Source of the DNA: Burkholderiales bacterium
Lineage (GTDB): Bacteria; Pseudomonadota; Gammaproteobacteria; Burkholderiales; Casimicrobiaceae
Reading direction: 5' to 3'
DNA length: 64,000 bases
Assembly: GCA_020851235.1 (NCBI GenBank)
Contig: JADZDD010000005.1
Coordinates: 1-64,000, forward strand
Made by a program: the position numbers and the translations under genes. Within the stretch, counting starts at the first letter, position 1; each line of letters starts with the position of its first letter. The notes under the pieces were generated by a model that saw only the letters and a list, made by a program, of their open reading frames with translations, made no database searches and was not told where the DNA came from. Shown piece by piece: positions 43,957 to 54,337 of this stretch.

Positions 43957-46359
43957 TCAGTCGCCGGCGGCGTCGTGCCAGTAACGCGCCCGCTCCGCCC
44001 GCGCTGCCACGGGGACCGGAGGCATGCCGGCTGCAAACGTGACGGCAATGGCACCGGTGCGGTCGGTGCGCAGGACCGTCGCGCCGCGCCCGGTGTAGCG
44101 GGCGACGACGTCGGCTCTCGGGTGGCCGAAGCGATTGCGATACCCGCAGGCCACGATCGCAAGCGATGGCGCGACCGCCCGCACGAAGGGCAAGGTCGAC
44201 GAGGTGCGCGAACCATGGTGCGGCACGACGACGACGTCGACGGCCAACGCCTGCGGCCACTTTCGTACGAGGCGCGCCTCGCTCAACGCCTCGATGTCGC
44301 CTGCAAGCAGCGCACTGCCGCCGGGCCCGTCGATGCGCAGCACGCACGAGCGGTCGTTGGTCGTTGCCTGCGGATCGTCGTATTCGTCGGGCGTCGGATG
44401 CAGGATCGTGAAACGCACGCCGTCCCACGTCCAGCGCTGGCCGGCGCGGCAACGCACGCCGTCGTGCGCCGCCGCCTGCACGGCGATGGGATGCTCGGCT
44501 GCAAGCGACGAGACGAGCGATCCGAACGGTACGGCACGCATGAGCGAGAGCGCGCCGCCCGCGTGATCGAGATCCTGATGGCTGATGACGATCGCATCGG
44601 CGTGCAGCCGGCCCACGGCGCGCAGGAACGGCACGACGATCCGCGCACCGGCATCGCTGACGTCACCCCAGCCCGGACCCGCGTCATAGACGAGCGTGTG
44701 CTGTCGTGTCTCGATGACTGCGGCCAGTCCCTGGCCCACGTCGAGCACGGTCAGGCGAAAGGCCGCCGTGGGCAGCGACGGCGGGCGCACCACGACGAGC
44801 GGCACCAGCCACAGCACGCCCAAGGCGCGCCCGGGCACCCCCTTCGGTGCAAGGATCCACAGCACGCCGATGACCCCCACCAGCACCGCCCACGCGCCCG
44901 GCGCGTGCTGCTGCCACGCGGCTTCCGGGGCTCCCGCGAGCCACTCGAGGTAGCGCATGAGCGGCGTCAGCACCGCGTGCGCCGCGACGGGCAACGCGGG
45001 CAGCGGCAGCACGACGCCGAGCAGCACGAGTGGGACGACCCCGAGCGTGACCACCGGAATCGCCACGGCATTGGCAAGCGGAGCGACGAGCGAAACCTGC
45101 GCGAAGAGAGCGACGGTGAGTGGCGCAAGGCCCACGGTGACGATCCACTGCGCGCGTGCGCCGTCACGCAGCGCCGCGAGAAGGCGCGCCGGCCACGCGG
45201 TCGCGGGCTCCGGGGCAAGTCTTCCGGCAGCCGCGTACAAGAGGAGCGCAACCGCGCCGTACGACAGCCAGAAGCCGGGAGTGAGCGGTGCCCAGGGATC
45301 CCAGACGAGGACCCCGGCGAGCGCCCACAGCCAGACGATGCCGGCGGTTCCCGGGCGTCCCACCCACAGCCCGACGGTGGCGATCGCGAGCATCGCGAAC
45401 GTGCGCACGGCGGGAATCTCGGCGCCGGCAAGCAGCGTGTACGCACCCGCGGCCACGAGCCCTGCTCCCAGTGCGAGCTTGCGGGCGGGCACCCGCCGCG
45501 TCAGCCGCACGCTGCGTCGCGCGAGCGCGTAGGCGAGTGCGCCGGTCAACGTGGCGAACACGGTGACGTGCAAGCCCGAGATCGAGACGAGGTGCGACAC
45601 CCCGGTTCGATTGAAGACGACCCACTGCGCGTCGGTGATCGCGCGTTGCTCGCCGATGGCGAGCGCCACCACCACCCCGGCGTAAGCGGCCTCGCCCAGC
45701 GCCTGGGCGAGACGCTCGCGGACGATCTCGCGCCTCCGTTGCACGACGTCGCGGACGCGCCCGGCAAAGGCAGCAAGACGGGTGTTGTCCGGACCCGCCA
45801 CGACGTGGCCCGTCGCCCGCAGGTTGCGCTGCAGAAGCCACGCCTCGAGGTCGAACCCGCCCGGGTTGACGGTGCCATGCGGACGCTTCAAGCGCACCCG
45901 AAGGCGCCACCGCTCCCCCGCGTGCACGTGCGGAACGCCCGCTGCATCGTCGTCGGCATCGAGCGTCGGAAACCACGCGAGCGCCAGCCGCCGCGGCAGC
46001 CGTGCCGCGGCCGGGTGCACGCCGTCGACCGCGAAGGCAAAGCGCGTCCCACGTTCGCTTGTGGCCGGCAGGTCGTCGACGATCCCGGTGACCACGAGCG
46101 CGACGCCTTCCCAGGCGGGATCGAGGTCGTCGGCCAGCCGGACCTCGGCGCGCCATGAGGCGTAGGCGGCGCCGAGCACCAATGCCGCGAGGGCGACGAG
46201 CGGCGCACCCCACCGCGCGTGCACGCGCCAGGCGACCACGAGCCCCGCGCCGGCCACGAGCGTTGCCAGCCATGCGACGGGCAGCAGCCGCGGGCTCGCC
46301 TGGAGCGCGCAGACGCCCAGTGCCAATGCAGCAAGTGCGACGCCGATCTTCGCACGCAT
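43957..46359 (-). CDS. comEC: DNA internalisation competence protein ComEC/Rec2
   Basis: This is 800 residues from the ATG at 46359. The N-terminal OB/DUF4131 region is followed by the Competence membrane domain (about 240-500), beginning ALAIGEQRAITDAQWVVFNRTGVSHLVSISGLH-type residues (GVSHLVSISGLH is diagnostic). A metallo-beta-lactamase-like domain follows (about 560-790), with TVLDVGQGLAAVI, VISHQDLDHAGG and VVPHHGSRTSS. ComEC forms the inner-membrane channel that imports single-stranded DNA in natural transformation. Together with the pilin cluster near 60 kb it implies competence. Confidence 0.93.
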   Translation of the reverse strand: MRAKIGVALAALALGVCALQASPRLLPVAWLATLVAGAGLVVAWRVHARWGAPLVALAALVLGAAYASWRAEVRLADDLDPAWEGVALVVTGIVDDLPATSERGTRFAFAVDGVHPAAARLPRRLALAWFPTLDADDDAAGVPHVHAGERWRLRVRLKRPHGTVNPGGFDLEAWLLQRNLRATGHVVAGPDNTRLAAFAGRVRDVVQRRREIVRERLAQALGEAAYAGVVVALAIGEQRAITDAQWVVFNRTGVSHLVSISGLHVTVFATLTGALAYALARRSVRLTRRVPARKLALGAGLVAAGAYTLLAGAEIPAVRTFAMLAIATVGLWVGRPGTAGIVWLWALAGVLVWDPWAPLTPGFWLSYGAVALLLYAAAGRLAPEPATAWPARLLAALRDGARAQWIVTVGLAPLTVALFAQVSLVAPLANAVAIPVVTLGVVPLVLLGVVLPLPALPVAAHAVLTPLMRYLEWLAGAPEAAWQQHAPGAWAVLVGVIGVLWILAPKGVPGRALGVLWLVPLVVVRPPSLPTAAFRLTVLDVGQGLAAVIETRQHTLVYDAGPGWGDVSDAGARIVVPFLRAVGRLHADAIVISHQDLDHAGGALSLMRAVPFGSLVSSLAAEHPIAVQAAAHDGVRCRAGQRWTWDGVRFTILHPTPDEYDDPQATTNDRSCVLRIDGPGGSALLAGDIEALSEARLVRKWPQALAVDVVVVPHHGSRTSSTLPFVRAVAPSLAIVACGYRNRFGHPRADVVARYTGRGATVLRTDRTGAIAVTFAAGMPPVPVAARAERARYWHDAAGD

Positions 46360-46564
46360 CGGCTCACGCCGCCCGTGGATCGATCGCGCGTGGCCGTGGT
46401 GGCCCGCCGGTTGCATGCATCGCGCCATCCCCGATCGTGTCGTGCGATGCCGTGACGATGCGCGCATGGCGCAACCGCGACGATCGGCCACACGGTCGAT
46501 GCCGTGGCGCACGCGTGCCGGCGCGTGCGATGCAGCGCCGGTGACAAGGGGCGTGCAGGTGCCG

Positions 46565-46996
46565 CTACGTTCGCGGCCAGAGGATCATCTGCGTGCAGCG
46601 AAACGTCGCGATCTTCCGGCCGTCGCCACGACGCGTGACGTCGGCATCCCACACCTGTGTGGCCCGGCCAAGGTGCACCGGGGTGGCCCTGGCGACGATC
46701 GTGCCCTCGCGCGCGGTGCCGAGGAAGTTCGCCTTGAGCTCGATCGTGGTGAAACTCTCGGCGCCCGCCGGCAGGTGCGCGACGCAGCCGAAGCCCGCCG
46801 CGGTGTCGGCGAGCGCAATCACCGTCGCGGCATGCAGATAGCCGTTGGTCGCGAGCAAGTCGGCGTGGATGTCGAGCTCCGCGTGCAGGAGCCCTTCCGC
46901 GAGGTCGACGATCCGAAAGCCGAGGAGCGCCGGCAGGCCACCGTGACCACGACGCCTGAGGTCTTCGAGGGTGATGTCAGGCCGGCGTGGCATCAA
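46565..46996 (-). CDS. PaaI-type acyl-CoA thioesterase
   Basis: This is a 143-residue hotdog protein: GFRIVDLAEGLLHAELDIHADLLATNGYLHAATVIALAD (about 27-65), with the N/G-x-x-H-x-x-x-x-x-x-x-x-D catalytic arrangement, then a GESFTTIELKANFLG-like segment. PaaI/ACOT13-type enzymes hydrolyse aromatic or medium-chain acyl-CoA. It is transcribed toward comEC's end from its own region. The gap of 205 nt from comEC holds no gene. Confidence 0.85.
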   Translation of the reverse strand: MMPRRPDITLEDLRRRGHGGLPALLGFRIVDLAEGLLHAELDIHADLLATNGYLHAATVIALADTAAGFGCVAHLPAGAESFTTIELKANFLGTAREGTIVARATPVHLGRATQVWDADVTRRGDGRKIATFRCTQMILWPRT

Positions 46997-47098
46997 TCAC
47001 TCGGGACGAAGGTCGCGCGACGCGATCATCGCAGCGCGGCGCCGGTGGCGTCGCGCGAGCAGGGTTGCCCGCACGGCGGTCGTCGTCTCGGACGCGGC

Positions 47099-47707
47099 TC
47101 ACAGCAGGGAGAGCTCCTGCAACTCGCGCCGCAGCTCGGCCGCGGATCGGAAATGCACGCCGTGCAGACCGAGCGCGCTCGCCGCCTGCGCGTTGTGCGG
47201 GTTATCGTCGATGAACACGGCTTCGGCAGCGCGAAGCCCGTAACGTTCGAGCAGGATGCGATAGATCCGGGGATCGGGCTTGGCCACCTTTTCCTCGCCC
47301 GAGACGACGATCCCCGCGAACCAGTCCATGAAGTCGAAGCGCTGGCGCTGTCCGGGGAACGTCTCGTGCGACCAGTTGGTGAGGGCGTACAGCGGCACGC
47401 CGCGGTCCTTCAGTTCGCGCGCGACCGCGACGGTATCGTGCAACGCATCGGGAATCATCTCTTCGAAGCGATCGCGCCACGCGAGGATGAGCGGCAGCTT
47501 GTCGCGATGCGCGGGCATCAGCGCGGCGACGGCGGCGTCGAAATCGCGGCCCGCATCCTGCGCGAGATTCCACTCCGGAGGGCAGACCTCGGTCAGGAAC
47601 GCGTCGACGGCGGCCTCGTCGCCCGCGAAGAGCTTGCGATACAGGTGACGCGGATTCCAGTCGAGGAGCACACCACCGAAGTCGAAGACCACGACCCGCC
47701 GCGTCAC
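47099..47707 (-). CDS. HAD-superfamily hydrolase (YihX-like)
   Basis: This is 202 residues with motif [12 protein letters not shown] (nucleophile D9), a cap helix region, motif II LTNWS, the lysine in [11 protein letters not shown] and motif [11 protein letters not shown]. This is the haloacid-dehalogenase/phosphatase layout, closest to the alpha-D-glucose-1-phosphatase YihX group. It starts with an ATG overlapping the alaS stop by 4 nt. Confidence 0.87.
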   Translation of the reverse strand: MTRRVVVFDFGGVLLDWNPRHLYRKLFAGDEAAVDAFLTEVCPPEWNLAQDAGRDFDAAVAALMPAHRDKLPLILAWRDRFEEMIPDALHDTVAVARELKDRGVPLYALTNWSHETFPGQRQRFDFMDWFAGIVVSGEEKVAKPDPRIYRILLERYGLRAAEAVFIDDNPHNAQAASALGLHGVHFRSAAELRRELQELSLL

Positions 47708-50346
47708 AGCCGTTCCTCGACGAACGCGCGCACCGAGCGCAGCGCACCCGGCAGGGCCGCCGGATCCGAGCCCCCCGCCTGCGCCATGTCGGCTCGTCCG
47801 CCGCCCTTGCCCCCGACCTGCACTGCGACGTGATTGACGAGTTCGCCCGCCTTGACCTTGCCCGTGAGGTCGCTCGTGACGCCGGCGATGAGCGTCACCC
47901 GGCCGTCGACCACGCTGCCCAGCACGATCGCCGCCGACTTCAAGCGCTCCTTGAGCTTGTCCATCGTCTCGCGCAGCGCCTTGGCATCGGCGCCATCGAT
48001 CGCAGCGGCGAGCACGTTCGCGCCCTTCACCTGCGCCGCGGCGCCGGCCAGATCGTCGCCGGCGCTCGCCGCGGCCCGCGCCTTCAGCCGTGCGAGCTCC
48101 TTCTCGGTGGCACGGGCACCGTCCAGGAGCTGCTGGATGCGCGCATCCACCTCGGCGACGGGTGCCTTGATCGCGTGCGCCGCTGCGTTGAGCCGCGCCT
48201 CCAGCGTCTGCACGTACGCGAGCGCGCCACGGCCGGTCACGGCCTCGATCCGGCGCACGCCGGCGGCGACCCCGCTCTCACCCGTGATCTTGAAGAAACC
48301 GATGTCGCCGGTGCGAGCGACGTGCGTGCCACCGCACAACTCGCGCGACGTGCCGATGTCGAGCACCCGCACTTCGTCGCCGTACTTCTCACCGAAGAGC
48401 ATCATCGCGCCCAGGGCCTTGGCCTCGTCGATCGGCAGCACGCGCGCGAGCGTGGCGTGATTGTCCTGGATCTCGCGATTCACGTTCGCCTCGACGCGCC
48501 GGATCTCGTCGTCGGTGAGCGGCGCGTTGTGTGCGAAGTCGAAACGTGTCTTGTCCGGATCGACGAGCGACCCCTTCTGCTGCACGTGCGTCCCCAAAAC
48601 GTCGCGCAATGCCTTGTGCATGAGGTGCGTGGCCGAATGGTTGCGCATCGTGCGGCCGCGCGCATCCTGATCGACCTCGGCCGCCACCGTATCACCGGCC
48701 TTGAGCTCGCCGTTCTTCATCTCGCCCACATGCCCGTAGACGTCGGGCTGCACCTTCTGCGTGTCCTCGACGGCGAAGAGCGTGAGGCAAACGCCACCCT
48801 TGGTGAGCTCGCCGCGGTCGCCGACCTGCCCCCCCGACTCGGCGTAGAACGGCGTGCGGTCGAGGACGACGATCCCGCGCTCTCCGGTGACGAGCGAGTC
48901 GACCTTGACCCCATCCTTGTACACCGCGAGGACTCGCCCCTGCTCGGAGAGCGAGTCGTAGCCGCGAAACGCGGTCTTCGGTCCGTCGTATTCGACCGAC
49001 GCGCCGACCTTGAACGACGATGCCGCGCGCGCCCGCTCGCGCTGCGCCGCCATCGCCGCCTCGAAGGCGGCCTCGTCGACGGTCACGTCACGTCCCCGTG
49101 CGATGTCGGCGGTGAGGTCGAGCGGGAAGCCGAACGTGTCGTAGAGCGTGAAGGCGGTGGCGCCGTCGAGCACCTTGCCGCCGGCCCGCGACAGGTCGTC
49201 GAGCGCGGCGCCCAGGATCTTCATGCCGTGCTCGAGCGTCTCGCCAAAGCGCTCCTCTTCGGCCTTGAGCACCGCGGCGACCTGCTCCTTCGCGCGCGTC
49301 AGTTCCGGATACGCGCTCCCCATCTCGCGGTCGAGATCCTCGACCAGGCGGTGGAAGAAAGGCTGCTTTTGTCCCAGCTGGTAGCCGTGGCGAATCGCGC
49401 GGCGGACGATGCGACGCAACACGTAACCGCGACCGTCCGCCGCCGGGATGACGCCATCGACGATCAGGAACGCGCAGGCGCGAATGTGATCGGCGATGAC
49501 CTTGAGCGAGGGGCTGTCCAGATCGGTGGCCCCGGTCTCGCGCGCGGCGGCGGCGATGAGCGCGCGGAACAGATCGATCTCGTAGTTCGAATGGACGTGC
49601 TGCAGCACCGCGGCGAGGCGCTCGAGCCCCATGCCGGTGTCGACGCAAGGCCGCGGGAGCGGCGTCATCGTGAACGTGCCGTCGGCCGCCTTCTGGCGAT
49701 CGAACTGCATGAACACGAGGTTCCAGATCTCGATGTAACGATCGCCGTCGGCGTCGGGCGATCCCGGCGGCCCTCCCCAGACGTCGGGGCCGTGATCGTA
49801 GAAGATCTCCGAGCAGGGGCCACACGGTCCGGTGTCGGCCATCTGCCAGAAATTGTCGCTCGCGTACTTCGCGCCCTTGTTGTCGCCGATGCGCACGACG
49901 CGCTCGGGCGGCATGCCGATGTCGCGCGTCCAGATGTCGTAGGCCTCGTCGTCGTCGATGTACACCGTGGCCCAGAGCCTGTCCGGTGCGAGGCCGTACA
50001 CGTCCGTCAGGAGCTCCCACGCGAAGGCGATCGCATCGCGCTTGAAGTAATCCCCGAAGCTGAAGTTGCCCAGCATCTCGAAGAACGTGTGATGGCGCGC
50101 GGTGTATCCGACGTTCTCGAGGTCGTTGTGCTTGCCGCCGGCGCGGACGCTGCGCTGCGCGGTCGTGGCGCGCTTGTACGGGCGCTGGTCGATCCCCAGG
50201 AAAACGTCCTTGAACTGGACCATCCCGGAGTTGACGAAGAGCAGCGTCGGGTCGTTGGCGGGAACGAGCGACGAACTCGGCACGTGCGTGTGCCCCTTGC
50301 GGACGAAATGATCGATGAAGCGGCGGCGGATGTCGGCGACTTGCAT
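47704..50346 (-). CDS. alaS: Alanine-tRNA ligase
   Basis: This is 880 residues, normal for bacterial AlaS. It starts [26 protein letters not shown] and has [16 protein letters not shown] in the catalytic core. The editing domain zinc residues are in HSATHLMH and [13 protein letters not shown], and the C-terminal domain ends [14 protein letters not shown]. It charges tRNA-Ala and edits mischarged Ser/Gly. It lies downstream of recX (113 nt), an arrangement known in Proteobacteria. A candidate -10 (TACAAT) is at 50423-50428. Confidence 0.98.
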   Translation of the reverse strand: MQVADIRRRFIDHFVRKGHTHVPSSSLVPANDPTLLFVNSGMVQFKDVFLGIDQRPYKRATTAQRSVRAGGKHNDLENVGYTARHHTFFEMLGNFSFGDYFKRDAIAFAWELLTDVYGLAPDRLWATVYIDDDEAYDIWTRDIGMPPERVVRIGDNKGAKYASDNFWQMADTGPCGPCSEIFYDHGPDVWGGPPGSPDADGDRYIEIWNLVFMQFDRQKAADGTFTMTPLPRPCVDTGMGLERLAAVLQHVHSNYEIDLFRALIAAAARETGATDLDSPSLKVIADHIRACAFLIVDGVIPAADGRGYVLRRIVRRAIRHGYQLGQKQPFFHRLVEDLDREMGSAYPELTRAKEQVAAVLKAEEERFGETLEHGMKILGAALDDLSRAGGKVLDGATAFTLYDTFGFPLDLTADIARGRDVTVDEAAFEAAMAAQRERARAASSFKVGASVEYDGPKTAFRGYDSLSEQGRVLAVYKDGVKVDSLVTGERGIVVLDRTPFYAESGGQVGDRGELTKGGVCLTLFAVEDTQKVQPDVYGHVGEMKNGELKAGDTVAAEVDQDARGRTMRNHSATHLMHKALRDVLGTHVQQKGSLVDPDKTRFDFAHNAPLTDDEIRRVEANVNREIQDNHATLARVLPIDEAKALGAMMLFGEKYGDEVRVLDIGTSRELCGGTHVARTGDIGFFKITGESGVAAGVRRIEAVTGRGALAYVQTLEARLNAAAHAIKAPVAEVDARIQQLLDGARATEKELARLKARAAASAGDDLAGAAAQVKGANVLAAAIDGADAKALRETMDKLKERLKSAAIVLGSVVDGRVTLIAGVTSDLTGKVKAGELVNHVAVQVGGKGGGRADMAQAGGSDPAALPGALRSVRAFVEERL

Positions 50347-50422
50347 GGTGGCAGCGCGTGGCGCAAGGGGTGGCGGCAACCTGCCGTCCCGCGAAAAACC
50401 CAACGCGCAATCAAAAGCTTGG

Positions 50423-50428
50423 ATTGTA
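50423..50428 (-). promoter_or_regulatory. Candidate -10 element of alaS
   Basis: TACAAT on the minus strand matches the -10 consensus at five of six positions in a short AT-rich patch of the recX-alaS gap. No good -35 is seen. It would give a leader of about 70 nt. Confidence 0.3.
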
Positions 50429-50459
50429 GCGCGCGCGGGTCCTGCCGACCCTGGCGGCC

Positions 50460-50975
50460 TCAGGCGTCGTCGTCGCGGGCGCGTGCCGCGTCGGCGTCGC
50501 TCACCGCGCTTCGCAGCACGGCAAGCGCAACCGACAGCGAAAATCCGCGCGCCTGCAAGTAGCGGACCTGACGCGCCTTGTCACGATCGTCGATCGGTGG
50601 CGTGCCGAACCGTCGCTGCCATAGCGCGCGGGCGTCCTCGATCTCGTCGCGCCCGCCGAGTTGCGCCATCGCCTGCGCCGCGGCCGCGGGCGCGACCCCG
50701 CGCTCGTCGAGCGCGTGGGCGATCGCGCGCTTGCCGAAGCGACCCGCCCGCTGCGCGACGAGGACCTCGGCGTAACGCGCATCCGACAGGTATCCCGCCG
50801 CGGTGAGATCGGCGAGCGTGCGCTCGATCGCCTCCTCCGCCACGCCCCGCCGCCGCAAGCGCGCCGCGAGCTCCACCCGGCTGTAATCGCGCCGGGCAAG
50901 CCAGCGCACGGCGAGGCTCTTGGGCGACGGTGGCGCCGCGCCGGTGACCCGTGGCCGCGCTGGCCCGAAGCGCAC
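50460..50975 (-). CDS. recX: Regulatory protein RecX
   Basis: About 171 residues from a GTG at 50975, 10 nt after the recA stop. Longer in-frame starts lie inside recA and have no family similarity. It has RecX helical repeats: [60 protein letters not shown] and the C-terminal [16 protein letters not shown]. RecX binds RecA filaments and limits recombination and co-protease activity. Co-transcription with recA is standard. Confidence 0.9.
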   Translation of the reverse strand: MRFGPARPRVTGAAPPSPKSLAVRWLARRDYSRVELAARLRRRGVAEEAIERTLADLTAAGYLSDARYAEVLVAQRAGRFGKRAIAHALDERGVAPAAAAQAMAQLGGRDEIEDARALWQRRFGTPPIDDRDKARQVRYLQARGFSLSVALAVLRSAVSDADAARARDDDA

Positions 50976-50985
50976 GACCTGCCGG

Positions 50986-52035
<1,050 letters not shown>

Positions 52036-52113
52036 GATGGGTTCTCCGAGTGTAGCGCCCGGCGGCCGGGCGGCCGGGAAGGCGAGCGCGTCACTGGGCG
52101 CGATCATGGCATA

Positions 52114-52125
52114 GAACGATCGTTC
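52114..52125 (-). promoter_or_regulatory. GAAC-N4-GTTC palindrome in the recA promoter (candidate SOS box)
   Basis: GAACGATCGTTC is a perfect 12-bp palindrome 79 nt upstream of the recA start. On the minus strand, TTGTGC (upstream) and CATGAT (downstream) could act as -35 and -10 with 18-nt spacing, which puts the palindrome between them, the usual place for LexA. The sequence has the Gram-positive LexA-box form rather than the CTGT-N8-ACAG of most beta/gammaproteobacteria. Confidence 0.5.
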
Positions 52126-52173
52126 GGCACAAGTCGGCGGCATGGCCTAGGCCCGACGGACGATCGACGGCGT

Positions 52174-52240
52174 CCCGCCGCCCGCCGCCCGCCGCCCGCC
52201 GCCCGCCGCCCGCCGCCCGCCGCCCGCCGCCCGCCGCCCG
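52174..52240. repeat. Heptanucleotide tandem repeat (CCCGCCG)n upstream of recA
   Basis: Nine perfect copies of CCCGCCG run from 52174 to 52236, followed by a partial copy. On the minus strand, the sense strand of recA, this reads CGGCGGG, giving GGG runs every 7 nt with CGGC spacers. It lies between the cinA stop (52298) and the recA promoter. The run satisfies the G3-N4 quadruplex pattern more than twice over. Confidence 0.9.
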
Positions 52241-52297
52241 CGCCCGGCGCACCGCCCCGGCGCAACGCCGGCTCCCCGCGCCGCGGCAGCGGTCGCG

Positions 52298-52786
52298 CTA
52301 CGCGTCGCGTGCAGCCACGATGAGCCCAGCGAGCGCCGCGGCAACGCTCGCCCAACGGACGGCGCGCCGGTCGCCGGGGAAATGCCGGGTCGCGACCTGG
52401 GTAGGCCGGTCGCGGACGGCCCACGCGAAGCACACGGTCCCGACGGGCTTGGCTGGGCTGCCACCCCCGGGGCCTGCCACCCCGGTGATCGCGACGGCAA
52501 CCGCGGCGCGACTGTGACGCAATGCGCCCTCGGCCATCGCTCGGGCCACGGGTTCCGAGACCGCGCCGAACGCCGCGAGCGTCGCGGCCGGCACGCCCAG
52601 CATCGCTTCCTTGGCGGCGTTGGTATAGGTCACGAAGCCGCGGTCGAACCATTCGGAGCTGCCGGCGATGTCGGTGATCGTGGCCGCGACGAGGCCCCCG
52701 GTGCACGACTCCGCGGTGGCACACATGAGCCCGCGCGCCGCGAGGACGTCGCCCACCTCGCGGGCGAGGCGCTCGTGCTCGTTCAC
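52298..52786 (-). CDS. pncC: CinA-like nicotinamide-nucleotide amidase
   Basis: This is a 162-residue C-terminal CinA domain only, without the N-terminal COG1058 domain. TAESCTGGLVAATITDIAGSSEWFDRGFVTYTN (about 24-57) and the VAVAITGVAGPGG motif carry the catalytic serine and oxyanion loop. PncC deamidates NMN to nicotinate mononucleotide in pyridine salvage. It follows pgpA by 10 nt and precedes the recA region. Confidence 0.93.
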   Translation of the reverse strand: MNEHERLAREVGDVLAARGLMCATAESCTGGLVAATITDIAGSSEWFDRGFVTYTNAAKEAMLGVPAATLAAFGAVSEPVARAMAEGALRHSRAAVAVAITGVAGPGGGSPAKPVGTVCFAWAVRDRPTQVATRHFPGDRRAVRWASVAAALAGLIVAARDA

Positions 52787-52796
52787 GTCCGGGCCC

Positions 52797-53282
52797 TCAC
52801 GATCCCGCCACGCGCTGCCAGAGCGCGATCACGAGCAGCGTGTAGCCGGCGGCGATGAGATCGTCGAGCATCACGCCCACGCCGCTCTTCAGCGCGGCGT
52901 CGACCTGACGGATCGGCGGCGGCTTCACGATGTCGAAGCAGCGAAAGAGCACGAACGCAAGCGCGAGGCGTCCCGGTGTTACGCCGGTGAAGAAGAGCAC
53001 GACGAGGAAAGCCGCGACCTCATCGATAACGATGCTGCCATGGTCAGCGGCGCCCAGCGCACGTCCGGTCACCTGCGATGCCCAGGCGCCGATGAGGAGT
53101 GTCGCAACGATGACCGCGACGAACGTCGCATCGCCCGCGTAGCGACGGATGACGAGCGCGATCGGGATGGCCACGAGGGTCCCGAAGGTGCCTGGCGCGG
53201 ACGGGGCGAGTCCGCTCCCGAAGCCGAGCGCAATGAAGTGCGCCGGGTGCTGCAGCAGGAACGCGACCGTCGGGCGCGTCAT
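52797..53282 (-). CDS. pgpA: Phosphatidylglycerophosphatase A
   Basis: This is 161 residues from the ATG at 53282, overlapping the thiL stop by 4 nt. It has HFIALGFGSGLAPSAPGTFGTL, GSIVIDEVAAFLVVL, FRCFDIVKPPPI and GVGVMLDDLIAAGY, all PgpA motifs, with four hydrophobic helices. It dephosphorylates phosphatidylglycerophosphate in the inner membrane. The thiL-pgpA pairing is conserved in Proteobacteria. Confidence 0.96.
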   Translation of the reverse strand: MTRPTVAFLLQHPAHFIALGFGSGLAPSAPGTFGTLVAIPIALVIRRYAGDATFVAVIVATLLIGAWASQVTGRALGAADHGSIVIDEVAAFLVVLFFTGVTPGRLALAFVLFRCFDIVKPPPIRQVDAALKSGVGVMLDDLIAAGYTLLVIALWQRVAGS

Positions 53283-54337
53283 CCGGTGGCGAAGTGATCG
53301 AAGGCGCGAGGCAGCACGCGTAGCGGTGCGCCCGTCGCGTCGTGCACGCGCAAGCCGCGCTGCGCCGTGATGGCGCCGATGCGCGTGACCGGCGTATCCG
53401 CGTCGCGAGCCGCGCGTGCCACATCGGCGCGACGTGTCGGCGCCGCGGTGAAGCACAGCTCGTAGTCGTCGCCGCCCGCCAACAGGCAGGCGAGCGCGAG
53501 CTCGTGTGACGCGTCTTCTTGCGCGGCCTCCCCGCCGGCAAACGCCGCGTCGATCAGTCGTGCGAGAGCGCGACTGCGCGGGATGGCCGTCACGTCGAGC
53601 GCCGCCCCCACGCCGGAAGCATCGAGGATGTGACCAAGGTCGCCGGTGAGGCCGTCGGAGACGTCGAGCGCGGCCGAGGCGATGCCGCGCAGCGCCATGC
53701 CCAACGCCACCCGCGGCTCCGGCCGCTCGAGGCGCGTACGCAGCGCCGCGAACTCCGCCGCCGGCAGGGTGACGCGACCTTCGATTGCGGCGAGCGCGAG
53801 CATCGCATCGCCGAGCGACCCCGAGACGTAGACGTCGTCATCCACGTGAGCGCCCGCCCGGGTGATCGCCGTTCCCGTCGGCAATTCGCCGACGATCGTC
53901 ACGCACAGATTGCGCGGTCCGCGCGTCGTATCGCCGCCGACGAGCGTCACCTCGTAGCGATCGGCCAGCGCGAAAAGGCCCCGGGTGAAGGCCGCGAGCC
54001 ACGCCTCGTCGGCGCTGGGCAGTGCCCCGGCGAGGAGCGCCCAACGCGGGCGAGCGCCCATGGCGGCCATGTCGGACAGGTTCACGGCGAGCGCCTTGTG
54101 ACCGAGGAGCTCGGGGTCGGTGTCCGGCAGGAAGTGCCGCCCTTCGACGAGCATGTCCACCGCCAGCACGACCTCGCAGCCGGCCGCCGGTGCGACGACG
54201 GCGGCGTCGTCGCCGATGCCCAGGCGCACCGCCGCGTCGTGGATCGGGCGCCGGAAGTGGCGCTCGATGAGCGCGAATTCACCGCGCTTGCGCGCGAGCT
54301 TCGGATCGACCGGCGCCGGTGCGTCAGCGCGCTGCAT
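53279..54337 (-). CDS. thiL: Thiamine-monophosphate kinase
   Basis: This is 352 residues. GIGDDAAVV, VDMLVEGRHF, NLSDMAAMGA, LVGGDTTRGP, LDVSDGLTGDL and GGDDYELCFT are ThiL motifs in order. It phosphorylates thiamine phosphate to the pyrophosphate cofactor. It overlaps the end of the binding-protein gene by 14 nt, and pgpA by 4 nt. Confidence 0.97.
   Translation of the reverse strand: MQRADAPAPVDPKLARKRGEFALIERHFRRPIHDAAVRLGIGDDAAVVAPAAGCEVVLAVDMLVEGRHFLPDTDPELLGHKALAVNLSDMAAMGARPRWALLAGALPSADEAWLAAFTRGLFALADRYEVTLVGGDTTRGPRNLCVTIVGELPTGTAITRAGAHVDDDVYVSGSLGDAMLALAAIEGRVTLPAAEFAALRTRLERPEPRVALGMALRGIASAALDVSDGLTGDLGHILDASGVGAALDVTAIPRSRALARLIDAAFAGGEAAQEDASHELALACLLAGGDDYELCFTAAPTRRADVARAARDADTPVTRIGAITAQRGLRVHDATGAPLRVLPRAFDHFATG

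Noticed and set aside
47830-50562. 910-residue plus-strand frame
   Set aside because: Antisense of alaS. It continues through recX sequence and has no start context or family similarity.
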